Positions 35,321 through 47,320 of a stretch of DNA of 64,000 nucleotides are shown piece by piece. The translations under genes and the position numbers were made by a program. Numbering within the stretch: position 1 is the first letter of the stretch; each line of letters begins with the position of its first letter. The notes beneath the pieces were generated by a model. That model was not told where the DNA came from and ran no database searches. It saw nothing but the letters and a program-made list of their open reading frames with translations. Source of the DNA: Combretum micranthum (taxonomy: Eukaryota; Streptophyta; Magnoliopsida; Myrtales; Combretaceae); NCBI GenBank assembly GCA_024138025.1, contig JAMXBD010000399.1:62001-126000 (forward strand). Direction: 5' to 3'.

Positions 35321-37626
35321 TGATGAGCTTCTTAATGTGTTGATTAATCGCAAACACTCAAATTAAAATTAAAACCTTATATATATTCTATGATTAATTC
35401 TAAGCTAGCAGACCTATCAATTATAGCACAAATTAGCATAAGGGTTGTTCCACCAAGACCTATAATTACCAATAATTACATTAATTCTACTATCTAGCTA
35501 GTATGATTCAAGTGATTATGTTATAATTAAGCAACTAACTAATTAATTAATTAACCCTAGAACTACAAATATCACGCTTATGATAATATCAATCAAAAAA
35601 TATATCCTTAATATCGATTCATCACTAACCTTATTTCCACTTTCTTATAAATTTTATTAATGGGTTGTTTAAGTTCGTCAACTGCATGAATCTTTAATTT
35701 CATCAATCTCTCTTTCAGGATAATTAAATTCTAACCCTATATGTCTAATGGAAATGTATTTCATCATTAGATGCATACAAAATTGCATTAGAGTTCGTGA
35801 ATTCATGATTTCTTAGAAAGATTAAATCTTTATGCAAAAAATTCATGTGATTTTTGTCTAAAGTCACATTCAAACTCTTTATTCATACTAGATCTATCTT
35901 ATCAATCAATCCATCGATCAAATTAACAAGGATTAGATAATGATTTAATACTATGCATATATTAAATCAACAAAAAAAAAATAAACACATGAATAGGTTC
36001 AAGAAAGCATAAACTTTCACTGACAAAATAATTCAATCTCTACTAGAGCTGGGCAAGTGGGTTAAATGGGCCAACCCGGCCCGGCCCATGCAGGCTGGTG
36101 GGTTAAACGAGCCAGCAAATTTTAACACACTTTAATAAACGAGCCAAAATTTATAACCCTAACCCAACCCACACGAGCTAGTGGGTTAAACAAGCCAGCC
36201 CACTAACTTTGACTCATTTAAAATTTAACAGAAGAACAATATTATACTAATAGTCTTATAATTTAACGTCATCTCTCATGATTTTTCAAGTGAAAAATAC
36301 TAATATTGGATACCCTATTCCAATGAAAAAATATATATTACATTTGCTTGGGTTGAAGACTTGTTCACTGGACCATGAGAACTTACTTGGAAATTTGACT
36401 TGCTGGGCCTATTCTACTGCTTGGTCTCATTACTTGATGCATGGATTTACGGAATGGCTGGCATGAACTTTTTATTTATGGGCTGGGGGCTTCTTCTACT
36501 CTTATTTTTTTGATCGACTTCTTCTGCTCTTCAATTGGTGGATTTCGATGTTGCTTGTTTATTTTCTTACTTTTAATCTTATGGACGTGGTTATTCTAGT
36601 TGTTGGTGTGGTGTGGTACCTGTGAGCTGTCGTGTCTCTCCACAGACCACAGTCCATTGTACTCTCTAGGTTTCAACTTTCAAATTTAAGTTTAAAACCT
36701 ATTTTAATCTTAAAAAAAAAAAGTGGGCCAACCCAACCCGTTGCAGGTTAACCCCGCTTTAACCCGTGGGTTAAACAGGCTAGGTTTTTTTAGCCCGCTT
36801 TTAAACGGGTTGAAAAAAATCAACCCTAACCAGTTTTAAAAGTGGGTTAAACGGGCCAACCCACGGGTTATGGTCCATTTGTCAAGCTCTAATCTCTACA
36901 TTAAGGTTAGGGTTCCTTAAGAACTAAGGTATAATGATCTATTTTTTCATAAAGAAATTATTACAATAATAGAATAAGGAAAAGTAGATAAAAGTCATGA
37001 TTACAACCCCTTAAAATGAAGTCTTGTGATCTTCAAATGAATTCTTGGATCTCTCTACTCAAAAGCATCTATTTTTCTCTCTAAGATTCGTAAGAATAAA
37101 GAAGTGTCTCACAAATGGCAAGTTAAGGCCGCTATTTATTGGAAAAGACCAAATATCTCCTATACAACCATCCTATACGGCCATGTTCAAGGCTATGTAG
37201 GATTAAAATTATTCACATAATGTGGAAATGAGGCTGCACGACCCCAAGCACGACTCATGTAAAGTGCCTGTCTGCTTTGTAAAACGCTTCTGATCATTTT
37301 TCAGCTTCCACACATGCATGATACATGGCTTGTGTAGCTCCCCATATACTTTAAAAATGCTTGCTAGTCAAAATTTTCTTCCTATACCAGTATTCTACAC
37401 AACTTGTGTAGAAATGTCATGTATGTTTTAAATCGTCCCTTTGCTTATTTCTTCATTAAAATCTTCCTTAACTTATCCAAATGTCTTCATTAAGCTCAAT
37501 ATCTTCCTTTATTCCTAAAATTGACATTTTAACTAAATAAGTATCCTTTCTTTAATAATTCACATAAAATTATCATAATATGGTATTAGAGTAATGCATG
37601 TAATAAGGGTCGTTAAACACTTATCA
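35321..37626 (-). repeat. LTR I (TGATAAGTG family), interrupted by a hAT element
   Basis: On the minus strand it starts TGATAAGTGTTTAACGACCC at 37626 and follows the same layout as LTR J (47945-49167). Both have an AAGGAAGAT-like stretch, a hairpin-forming patch, a block with AATGCAATTTTGTATGCAT (J: TATGCAATCTTGTATGGCAT), and a final block before the 3' end. The 3' boundary near 35321 is inferred by alignment with J; no target duplication was confirmed. The superfamily is probably gypsy, not proven. Confidence 0.55.
36044..36891. mobile_element. hAT-type non-autonomous element (848 bp) carrying an unrelated insert
   Basis: The ends are TAGAGCTGGGCAA and TTGTCAAGCTCTA, flanked by ATCTCTAC on both sides (36036-36043 and 36892-36899). 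Subterminal regions are dense in GGGTTAAACGGGCC-like repeats, in inverse orientation at the two ends. Between them, 36230-36720 has different composition and stops at a run of A (36711-36721) exactly where the right subterminal repeats begin. A 62-codon frame (36278-36466) inside it is unrecognised. Confidence 0.9.
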
Positions 37627-38170
37627 GTTCTCAACTAGGGTAGTTTTGATTGGCATTTCAACTATATACTACAAAATTTTTATTGGTGTTACTGATTTAG
37701 GCCTTTGCAAGTTATAAATTGAAGCATATTCTGTTGAAATATCCAAGTTGCGCAAGCAACTGTAAATGCTTATGTTTCATTTGTGATTGGTAAAAACCTC
37801 AATCACTCGTCATTACCAAAGAATCACAACTGCAAAACCACTAAGCTACACTAAGCACCAAATAAAGGGGGAGCTTGACCAAGATGGGATTATCAGGGAA
37901 TTGTTAAGACGGTCATCCCCATCTGTGATGAGTGACCCATTGCAAGATAAAGAGAAACTCAACCAATTCCCCTTTATTAACTTCATCTCAATCAAGGATT
38001 TGTTGAAGCTAGTCATTCTAACTTGCCCTACAACCAACTCCTACTAAGATGAAGAATGCGACAAATTTCTCCCTTACTAACTCCATCCTAGTGAAGCCAA
38101 AGAACCTAAGGAGAAAAATAAAAGGCTTCAGAGCTAAAGCTACCCCCTTAAAGAAAATAAAATGGTATTA
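37627..38170. other. Gene-free stretch
   Basis: Two overlapping frames on opposite strands (37787-38047 and 38037-37846) resemble nothing known. No element ends were recognised other than the start of the Cassandra-like repeat at the right. Confidence 0.4.
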
Positions 38171-38392
38171 AAGATGATGAGGTAGGAACAAGGTGTATTA
38201 GAACTTTAATTATCGAGGTGCCTTTTAATGTAATAGCTTGGAGTTTATCAGAATTCTAAGTTAAGTATGCTTAATGGGATGCGCTCTCAGGATGGGTAAC
38301 CTCCTAGGAAGTAGCTAGCACCAACGATAAAAATGTGTAGCATGTTGCTAAAGCAGATAATATCTTAGTAGGCAGAGTTCTAGATCGTTACA
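38171..38392 (+). repeat. 5' LTR of Cassandra-like element
   Basis: It matches the right copy from about 38191 onward and ends ATCGTTACA. The 5S-derived part (38238-38315) keeps a near-perfect box C: GGATGGGTAACCTCCTAGGA. Confidence 0.8.
38238..38315 (+). promoter_or_regulatory. 5S rRNA-derived pol III promoter segment, left LTR
   Basis: GGAGTTTATCAGAATTC, AAGTTAAGTATGCTTAATG (box A region; GTTAAGCGTGCTTGGG in plant 5S) and GGATGGGTAACCTCCTAGGA (box C; one change in GGTGACC) follow the 5S order. Box C is better kept than box A. It is not a real 5S gene because the 5' third of 5S is missing. Confidence 0.8.
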
Positions 38393-38571
38393 AATAGCAC
38401 AAAATAGTTCACTGGTCGGAAGTGGGAGAGCTAAGTACTACACAAGGCAAAATGCCTTAGAGTGTGTACACCTCTTAAGCATATATGGAGCATCTCCAGT
38501 GTCCTCCCTGGTACAATGTTAGACCTGTGTAAGGAAATTGACAAGGATGTCAACTTTGTAAGTAGGGAGTA

Positions 38572-38791
38572 TGTAATACCCCTCAAATATAAGGTGATGG
38601 AACTCTAATCATCAATGCACCTTTTGGTTAATGGCTTGGAGTTTATCGGAACTCTAAAGTTAAGCATACTTAATTGGGAGCACTCCTATAATGGATGACC
38701 TCCAGAGAAGCAATAGGCATTAATGACAAAACCGTGTGGTATTTGGTTAAAGTGGACAATATCTCAATGGCTGAAGTTTTGGTTTGTTACA
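38572..38791 (+). repeat. 3' LTR of Cassandra-like element (220 bp)
   Basis: TG...CA ends at 38572 and 38791. It contains the 5S-derived segment at 38638-38710 with TCGGAACTCTAAAGTTAAGC and ATGGATGACCTCCAGAGAAG. Confidence 0.85.
38638..38710 (+). promoter_or_regulatory. 5S rRNA-derived pol III promoter segment, right LTR
   Basis: The order and spacing of the box A-like and box C-like words match plant 5S rRNA. Box A is GTTAAGCATACTTAATT and box C is ATGGATGACCTCC, each with a few changes that differ from those in the left LTR, showing independent decay. Confidence 0.8.
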
Positions 38792-39364
38792 AGTACTTCT
38801 TTCCCTTTTTAAAAACTATATATAACAAGAAATAACGAGACCAATAACCCCCATTACACACTATAGCACAAGGAAAATTTCCTTATGATAAGGGAAAAAC
38901 ATGATCGCTTTAGATGAAAGTCCTCTAGAAAAACTCCAAGCCATCTAAATAGAAAATGATGAGAGAAAACACTATGTCCTTAATCTTTCTAGCCAAACAC
39001 AGAGGCATAAATCCATAAGTAGAAGATTACCTCACCAACAAAACATAAGTGAAAAGGAGGAAAGAAGACATGTGAATGAACAATAGCAAGAGTTATATCC
39101 TCTATTTATAGACAAAGAGAAAAGAGAAAATGATGAAAATATCCCATTAAATCTTGAGAATATTAGTGGACTCAAAACCTCAACCATTCGATATATACAA
39201 TTAGCCATCTAATGGCTAACAAGAAGATAGTGATCAATAAATACACTACACAAATGTCAAAGCAATGGTGGGCACAAGCCACCACAAAAGCTGAAACTAT
39301 TGCACATACAAGGATAAATTTTAAAAAAAGAAACACAATATAGGAAGCACAAGATCAGCATGAA
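38792..39364. other. Gene-free stretch
   Basis: AT-rich, with no frames of note and no recognised repeat ends. The patch at 38880-39130 has the purine-rich, GAGAAAA-studded texture of a minus-strand LTR leader, without a partner. Confidence 0.4.
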
Positions 39365-41975
39365 TGTAACGCCTTAAAATTTCATTAAGTCGATTACAGT
39401 CACGTATAACATTTGTATGTTATATGCTCAGGCTTTCTTACATGATTTGTTTATCGTGAACATTTATTACTCAATTTTAATTTTAGAAATCATTTAATTA
39501 GATTCTCAAAACCATTGGATTTAAAACTTACTAAATAACTTTTATTAAAACATTTAAATAACTACTCTCACGAGTATATTGGCTTTCAAAAACAAAACCA
39601 TACCATCATGTATTCTATATCGAAGAATACATCATGATGATAAAACAAAGCTTACAGGCTTAAATTACAAAACTCGGGCTCCACCAGACCCTTAAAAGAA
39701 AATACAACTTTAGACAAGATAAATCCAGCTCTTTAAAAAAAAAAATAAAACAAAACAAAGTAAAATTCACGGTCTTACTTCATGTACTTCTCCTTTTAAA
39801 CCTCCAGGATCACCCATAACCTAAATCATACATCATCATCATCATCATCAAATCAACAACATCAATAATACCTAGAAAGAAAACAATAACAACAACAACC
39901 ATGAGCTAAAGCCTAGTACATAGTAACATAAGCATACATAATGTGACACACAAGGTTAACTAAATGCAATGTGACAATGATAAGTTATTATCTTAAATTA
40001 AATTAAACAAATCAACACTAGAATACTGACACTTCGAAAAAATCATGTGAACCTTGAGGTCCTGAGTAGCAATAGTTGCTCAGAGGGTTGATATAGGTAA
40101 CTCAAATACCTATATCTCCTGCATTTAGCCAAGAAAGAGAAAATAACCTCATCTCAAGTTCACAACCATTACACATCTTTACTTACAACTCAATCCATAA
40201 CATAATTTAGTTCAATCATTCCCCTTAACATGAATTAAATCATTGTACTTCCCTCCAAGCTTAAGAAAATGCTATGTCGATACCGTTTGCTCTATCAGCT
40301 ACTCACTGAGCCACTTATAAATATCATTGCATTATGATGGGGGTGGCCTAAGTGCCTAAACTACTATGCCTACATCAGACAAGGTTGCCACTCCCTAAAC
40401 CAGATTTAACAGAAAATGCACAAACAACACTCATTAATTATTAAGCCGAGTTTAAGTTTTAACCCGTTTAGAATGCCTATCCTAGCATAAAATACGCAAG
40501 TTATTACGTACCTTTTATATATGAAATCCAATCAGAAACAAAAGGTAAGCCGATGGCTATCTTAGAGAATAAATCAAACATCCATATCTGTTAAAGGAAT
40601 GAAATCCTATAAGTATTTAAATTAACTATCCACTTACATCAATCTTATTTTAAAAACTTATTTGATCATACACTAATTAGGAACCTCACCATAGTTGAGA
40701 AAACGTCCCACTAAGATACAGACAGTTCTCTATTGTCTGTCAAATTATCCCTTTTCTCTTTGTTTTATATACATTTATTATAAAACATTATTATTTCCTT
40801 ATCATTCATATAAGTATTCAACTAAATTGTCAACTCATATGAAAAACCTGTTTTAGCAAACATACATTTGAAATAACATATTCCTTTACTAAACACAGTT
40901 CAACTCATTATATTACAATATACTATCTCTAAGCCATCTACAAGTTTTAACTTTATTTTGATTTCACTTAGCAAAATTGATTACATTTAGCCAATCTAAT
41001 TCATTTTAGCTTAGTAAAGTTCATCAAGTCAACTTGAACTTAGGTATATTACTAATTCATAGTATATCTAAGATTCATGTTAACTTAAGCTTATATTAAC
41101 TTAATCTTAACCAAATTGATTAAATTTAATCAATCTAATTCATTTTAACTCATTCAAGTCCATTTAGTCAAGTTGAACTTAGGTTTATTAATTAAGTTCA
41201 TTTTATACTTAACTACATATGTTTAACTAGTAAACATAAGTTTTCAACTTTGTTTGGATATATAGCAATTGGAAACAAATAAAATTTATGTAAACCCCTG
41301 TTTTCTCAAGCCTTAACCTTAAGCCGGTAAGTCAATCGGAGACCTTAAGTCAACGAATCTTGAGTAAAACCCTACAGTTTAGATCAGATAAACCTGAGTT
41401 CGTAAATCGAGGAGTCGAAAAATAATTAAAGTGTTTAGAATAATCCGTAATAATATTTGATTTATTAAAAAATCAGATTGGATTAATTTTGGCTTATTTT
41501 GAACCCGTTTGGATACTGCTTTGGAAAGCGTGTCCCTGGGCTCGGAAAATTAAAAATATATCTTTAATATTTTTAGACTCGTATTTTTATACGGATTTCA
41601 AAAATATATATTTTATAATTTTTCGGGCTATAAAAATTACAGTTCTAGCCTTTTTCCCATATTTTCGTTGCTATCGGTAAAGTAAATGTCTTATCTACTA
41701 TTTATTACTATTCACAAGTACAACCTACTACAAACATACCCATACCCTATTCTCACAACCTCTCAATCACTCAATTCATTTTCTTTTCCAAGAAATTTTG
41801 TCTCTTAACAAATCATTACAATTAATATAATTTATTACACAAATTCAAATTTCAAATGAAATCAAATATATCTTCCTCTCTCCCTTCATTAGCCGGCGCA
41901 TATCCCCATATTTTTCCCCCAATTTGTTTCATTTTAACTCCTTTTATTATACAAACAAACCCTAAATCCACCTAA

Positions 41976-41984
41976 TATAAATAC
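41976..41984 (+). promoter_or_regulatory. LTR TATA box (solo LTR D)
   Basis: TATAAATAC followed by a pyrimidine-rich leader (TTTTCTCTCTCTTC), as in LTRs A, B and F. About 690 bp from the LTR start. Confidence 0.7.
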
Positions 41985-44076
41985 TCATTTACTTTTCTCT
42001 CTCTTCACTTTTCATTCCATTTTCCAAAAACTCTCAAACCCTCTCTTTTTCCTTTCCTTTTCTTCTTCTTTGCTTTGTTCTTCTTAAGAACAAGTTGCCA
42101 CCATTTTCTTTCCTTACTCATACACACTTTTCTTGCAAATATTTGAGGTAATCATTCCCTTTTAACTTTCTTAGGATGTTGTAGGATGATATTATGGGTG
42201 TTTCATGCATCAAAGGATATTCCACAAGCTTAAAAAGCTATGGATGATGATGCTAAAAATTGAAACACTCCTCTTGTTGATGATCCTTTTTTGTTATTAG
42301 TATATTTGTTATCTTGAAGGGTTGTTTATCTTTTTATTTTTGTGATAACTTATAGAGCTAGAGTTTTACAAAGCTTTAGTTATGTTTTGTGTAGATCTAG
42401 AAGTTTAAGGCCTACTACCAAGTTTTTTTTTTTTTTTTTTTTTTTTTGTTTCCATGGTTGTATTGTTAGTAGATCTTAGATTTGAGTTTGAATGAAAAAG
42501 TAAAATTCGTAACTTGTCAAGGCATCATTTGAAAAACCCTCTTCCAAGTCTTGAAATGGAAGTTTTTGTTAAGAAAATGAAGGTTTGATGGATGTATATC
42601 ATCAAGACTTCATCTTACAAGAATCAAAGTTTATTTTCAAAGTTTATTTTCAAAAAATAAAAATTGTATTTTCGGATCAAGACAAAGATCTAAAATAAAA
42701 AACATGTTTTCCAACTCAAAAATGAGGATTTTATTCAAGAAATGAAGGGTTCTTAAGATATAATATGTAATGGGTTGTTTTTCATGATTTTGATGAATTT
42801 TCTCAAGAGATATGTTCAAAATAAATTTATGAAAATTCGGATCTAGACCAAGACCCATTTTTGGAACCCATCATTCAACTTTAAAATGAAGATTTAGACA
42901 AAAATATAAAGGGCTCTTGGTATAGATATCTTAAGGAATGAATTTTCAAAAGTTTAAATGAGTTTTTCTAAAAAGTATTTCTAAAATCAAGTGCTTTGTA
43001 AAAGACAAAATTTAGATCTTGTTTTCATTATAAACTTCAAAGAGGAAATTCATATCTAAGGGAAGACCAATTTGGAAAACCTCCTTGTAGATCTCAAAAC
43101 AAGTATTTTATATTGAAAATGGAATGCCTTGATGATAAATAATATAGGAAAATTATTTTCATTGAACTAAGTAAGTTTTAGTAAAGGAATTACTCAAAAC
43201 AAGAAATGAGTTTCAACTTATAAATTTCGGTTTTATGAAAATGGATTTTTAGAAGTTTCATTTGAACTTTATGTTTGGGATTTAATAAGTGTGTAGTCTC
43301 TTGATTTTGTTTTAAGGTCTTCTTGCAAGTTTAGGACTAAAATAAGTTAATCTAAGTAGTTAAATAGAGTAGATATGGCAATTTTTCACAAAGGCTCAAA
43401 TCTTGGATTTTCGCAACCCTACTGTATAGTATGTTTCCGACCTTGGATGACCTTAAAAGTTTGAATTAACTTTGGAAATAGATAGCTCTTTCGAAGTAGA
43501 TAGAAATCGGTTATTATAAGCTTAATTCCGAGTTTAAAATGAGTTAGATATGACTTTTTTAAGTTAAGAATTCAATCTAGGCGAAAATTGACGAATTTAG
43601 TAATAAAATTATTAAGTTTAATAGAACTTCATAAGAGATACTTATTGAGGGTATTCTTTGTACTTAGGTAATTTGGAGGACGGGTTACCACCCGAGGACT
43701 ATTACGACTTAGTGGATTTTCACTACATGGACAAGTGAGTTCATTTCTCATTAATTATGCTCTTGGGTGTGCTTGTAGTAGTAGGCATTGATTTAGGAAA
43801 GATAAAATTGTGATTGAATGGTGATCTAAACTTACATGAATGAACGATAAGTATATCGAGGCAAGCTTTGTTGCAATAACCTTGTATGAGCTAGTATAGA
43901 TTTGGAGTGTCTGAAATCTGTATGATCACTTTTAAATTATCTAATTAATATGCCATGATTATATGAATAAATTGTACATGCATATCACGTAGTGAGTCAC
44001 ATATCATTGTCGAGTATGCCTTTGGTGGGACAAAGGTGTATTTGGGAGGCAGCGGGTCTTTAATGAAGGGGACTAG

Positions 44077-44257
44077 GGTTGCATGACTTATGGACCACCC
44101 CATTCAAATAATGAAAACTATGGTTGCATGACTTATGGACCAACATTAAAATTGTGGTTGCATGTCTTATGGACCACCCCACTTAAGATTGGGACTATGG
44201 TTGCATGTCTTATGGACCAACATTGGAACTGTAGTTGCATGACTTATGAACTACCCC
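44077..44257 (+). repeat. Alternating-unit minisatellite in LTR D
   Basis: GGTTGCATG starts at 44077, 44122, 44156 and 44199, with a fifth (AGTTGCATG) at 44233. Spacings of 45, 34, 43 and 34 bp show a two-part higher-order unit of about 78 bp. It keeps one frame open for 70 codons (44083-44295), which is most likely a by-product of the repeat. Confidence 0.85.
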
Positions 44258-46339
44258 AAACCCCGAATGGAGGGCGTAAATCCATTCACATATGACTACC
44301 GGAAGGTCATATGCTTGCTTGCTCATTTGCTTGTGCATTCATATGGTTGCTTAATTATAACTTCCTTGTATAGATATTTTTAGCTTGATCGAGTATGTTA
44401 CTTGGAAAATGAATCTCTCTAAGCAATTAGCTTATACCCCAATAGTTTTGTTGCAGTGTCCCTATTTTTGGTTGTTCCGAGAGGACACTTTGTGCAGGTT
44501 TATCACGTTGGATTAAAAAGCTTTTGAGGAAGTCGAGACCTAGTATAGGCGTGGACTTCTAGGAAAATCTCTTTAATGTGGACTCAGATATTTGTAATTT
44601 GGAGCTAGATGATGAAGACTCGCATTATTTTGGCTGGGGTATGCCCCCTTGGTTTTTGTAAAACTTAACTATTTATCTTGTTGTGATTTATATTCTTAAT
44701 GCTATGTATGCTTTCTTAAGACTACTTGAATCAAAGTGTGATCCTAAAATTTGTGTAAGTACACCTTACATTTGATATGTAAACTTATGGGATGACTAAG
44801 ATTGTCATACTTAATTTTAAATATCGGGTGTGGTGGACTATCACGTTTAGGGTACCCTTTGGGGCGTGACAATTTAGGCCTTAATGCTTTAAAATTTTCG
44901 ACAACTAAAACATAAAAGTTGTAGGTCTCTTTTTAAGCTTTCCATATCATTTTGAACCATCTTAATCTAAGTCTAGATGAAAAAGTTATGGTTAAAATAC
45001 AAAACAAGGTCGCACTGAAAAAAATAATCTGAGGAGATCACCCCCCTGGAAATAGCTATGATCCAGGTTGTGACACTCGAAAATTCATGATCTGAGAAGA
45101 TCACGAGCTACATCACACCTGTGATGAATAGGGCATCTAAGTTGTGTCTTTTCCTATGCTTTTTACTCTAGTTTTATCAACTTGTTCCCATGTTTCAAAC
45201 TTGAATCTAACAAAAACATCTCCTAATAGTATACACAACTTGTAACCACAACTAAATACATTTTATACACATATTATTACATTAAATCATTTCATCTACA
45301 TCTAATCTATTCATGCATAAACACACAACCTAAGTTTTAGTTTCTATGCTCATATCTCCCTTGTTTACAACTTTTATCACAAATCCAACTTATATCTAAC
45401 ATCAATTCATCGATATCATGCATAAACAACAAATAAATAAAAAAAGATCATCTTACTTCTTTTTAGAAAAAGCTCAAACATCTAAAACTCCATCACTACT
45501 ACTTTTTCTTAGCTCTTGAGACTATTTCATGCATGGTCTTCATCTTTAATCTTATTTCTCATATTCATTTTCTTCTTTAATCTTGTTGGTTTTGAGATTG
45601 AAAGCTTCAGGGTCTAGAGAAAAAGAAGGAAAGAAACATAAAGGAAGAAGAAGAAAAGAAAAGAAAAGAAGAAGAGAGGAAAAAGAAAGGAAAGAAATAG
45701 GCAGCCAAGGGAAAGGGAAAAGAATAAATCAGAGAAGAACAAAAATAATTAAGGATATTTATGGGTAAAATGGTTCAATTTAAACCTTTTAGATGATTTT
45801 TCTAAGTATCAAAAGTAGTCATAAAATAATTTCAGAATTTGTAACATAAAAATTATTAGTTTGAATGGACAATCTAAATTTGGAATTCAATTTGTAAAAA
45901 CTAAATATTTAGTTTGAGTTCATGTTTAAAATTGATATTTTTAAAAATGCACTTAATTTAAAAAATTTTAGGGATTTGAGAAAATGAAAGTTAACCAAGA
46001 TTCAAGGGTTTAGGAGTTTGCAAAACATTTAAAATATTTGTTTTAAAATTTAGGAATTGAAATTGATGAAAAAGGGGTCTCGATGAAAATTTTGAAGTAA
46101 TTGAAAAGTTTGATTCATAATGAAAAGCCATTGAGATGGATGGATGATTTAAAGGAATATTTTAAAGTTCAAATTTCAATTTGATATATTTGCAATTTTA
46201 ATTATGCCAAGTTATCTAATCATAACTCATTGTTTGCTTTACTTGAACTATTTAAACTATCTAATTCCAATTTCTAACTTAGGTAAAGGTTTAAGGTATT
46301 TCAACAAAAGATTCCATGGAACGGTCGGCATCCCGACTG

Positions 46340-47320
46340 ATTAGTTGCAAAAAAAATAAGAACAAACATTCTAGGTTAGCCCTAATCCTTCACTAAGGTT
46401 TCATTCAGCTCAGCCACCAGCTGGTTAACTCATGAAGCTAGCAACCCCTTAATGGTAACACAGCTCAAAGACCCAATTGGTGCCATTACCACATCATCTG
46501 GAAAAATAGGATCTACCTTTTCATCAGCTTCAACCACAGCTACCACTCAATCGTGGGCAGGTTATTAGAGCTCCAACTTAATTTGGATGAGCTTCCCCTA
46601 AAGACCAACATCAGGAAACAATGAAAAAAATGAATCACACGTCGACTCCCTACTACCATCAATTGTCCCCACAGCATTTTGGATTGTCGACCCACATTTA
46701 CCTTTACCTTCACCTTCACCAACAGCATTTTGGTCTCCATCCTCTTCCTCCTCATCCTTTTCCAACTCAACCTGACTTTCCCCATGGAGATAAGTATGAA
46801 AATTTTGCCAAGGAGCTATATTGCAAGAATAATGATCATGGTTGTACCCAATGACCTCATCGATCGCTCCATGCTCAATCTTTAGCCTCTTCTCCATCTA
46901 AGCTAACTACGAAATTAATTATTGTGGGTGGAGCCTTCTTCTCTAGCACTGAGAGCAGTGATCTTAGCCTCCATCATCCTTACACATTTGCAAAGGTCAT
47001 CATGTTCCTTCTTAGCCCTATCTAGGTCCTCATTGAACTTTTTGTGGTCGAACTTGCCCTGTACTGCCATGGCTTCAAGCTCATGCATTTGCACCATCAT
47101 CTTCACCTCATGGTGTGAAAACCCTTCCGACTCTTAACAAATTCTCTCCAGCTACTGTTCAAAATTTGTTAAAAGTCGACTATCCTCCATTCAGAGTTCC
47201 TAGTTGTCCATACCAAGATCATGTTTCTCATCGTCTGGCATACATAACCTCGTCTAGGAAGAGGCTTTGCACTTTGGAAGTTTCTTCAGTTGCTCTTCGA
47301 CCTTTATCTTGATAGCCAAC
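46340..47320 (-). pseudogene. Decayed coiled-coil/acidic ORF, probably transposon-derived
   Basis: On the minus strand, 47106-46915 encodes a heptad-like helix (QMHELEAMAVQGKFDHKKFN, DRAKKEHDDLCKCVRMMEAK). After a stop at about 46912, 46897-46598 encodes a segment ending in an acidic run (LEKDEEEEDGDQNAVGEGEG). Weak helix-like text continues upstream to about 47320 with stops. Long coiled coil followed by an acidic tail is common in accessory ORFs of plant retroelements, especially Tat relatives, but I cannot place it in a family. No catalytic motif is visible. Confidence 0.4.

Larger units (their letters stand above)
38171..38791 (+). mobile_element. Cassandra-like miniature LTR element (TRIM) with 5S rRNA sequence
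   Basis: Two direct repeats of about 220 bp (38171-38392 and 38572-38791) flank a 179-bp non-coding centre. Both repeats contain a segment that clearly derives from 5S rRNA, the hallmark of plant Cassandra TRIMs. The right repeat starts TGTAATACCCC and ends TTGTTACA, as Cassandra LTRs do, and is preceded by a purine-rich AAGTAGGGAG. The primer site after the left repeat is worn (AATAGCACAAAATAG), and the first 20 bp of the left repeat are replaced. There is no coding capacity. Confidence 0.85.
41289..44871 (+). repeat. Solo LTR D of the Tekay-like family (3583 bp) with exact target duplication
   Basis: It begins TGTAAACCCC and ends GGGGCGTGACA, the same ends as LTR A/C, with ATTTA on both sides (41284-41288 and 44872-44876). 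No primer site follows 44871 and host LTR H continues without a gap, so the element was reduced to one LTR by recombination. A TATA box TATAAATAC lies at 41976-41984. A T25 run occurs at 42423-42447 and a tandem array at 44077-44257. Confidence 0.95.
39365..46303 (-). repeat. LTR H (family of G), split by solo LTR D
   Basis: On the minus strand it starts TGAAATACC at 46303 and ends AGGCGTTACA at 39365. It parallels solo LTR G throughout, for example the inverse of 40260-40390 against 20250-20350 and the inverse of 41090-41260 against 19510-19640. Removing D (3583 bp plus one duplicated ATTTA) leaves about 3.35 kb, longer than G because of extra sequence near its 5' end. The flanks ATGAA and ACAAA could be a worn target duplication (3 of 5). 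No internal region is attached, so it is probably a solo LTR. It contains a CAT repeat (39829-39849), a purine tract (45600-45730) and a GATCAC palindrome cluster (45045-45130). Confidence 0.75.

Noticed and set aside
38238..38315. 5S rRNA gene
   Set aside because: Only the internal and 3' parts of 5S are similar, the 5' third is absent, and both copies sit in LTRs of a TRIM, so it is Cassandra-type sequence.
39829..39900. CRISPR-like array
   Set aside because: CAT and AAC simple repeats; there are no spaced direct repeats, and the DNA is plant nuclear.
44083..44295. 70-codon repetitive frame with repeated MTYG words
   Set aside because: It is the translation of a minisatellite whose alternating units keep the frame; it lies inside a solo LTR.
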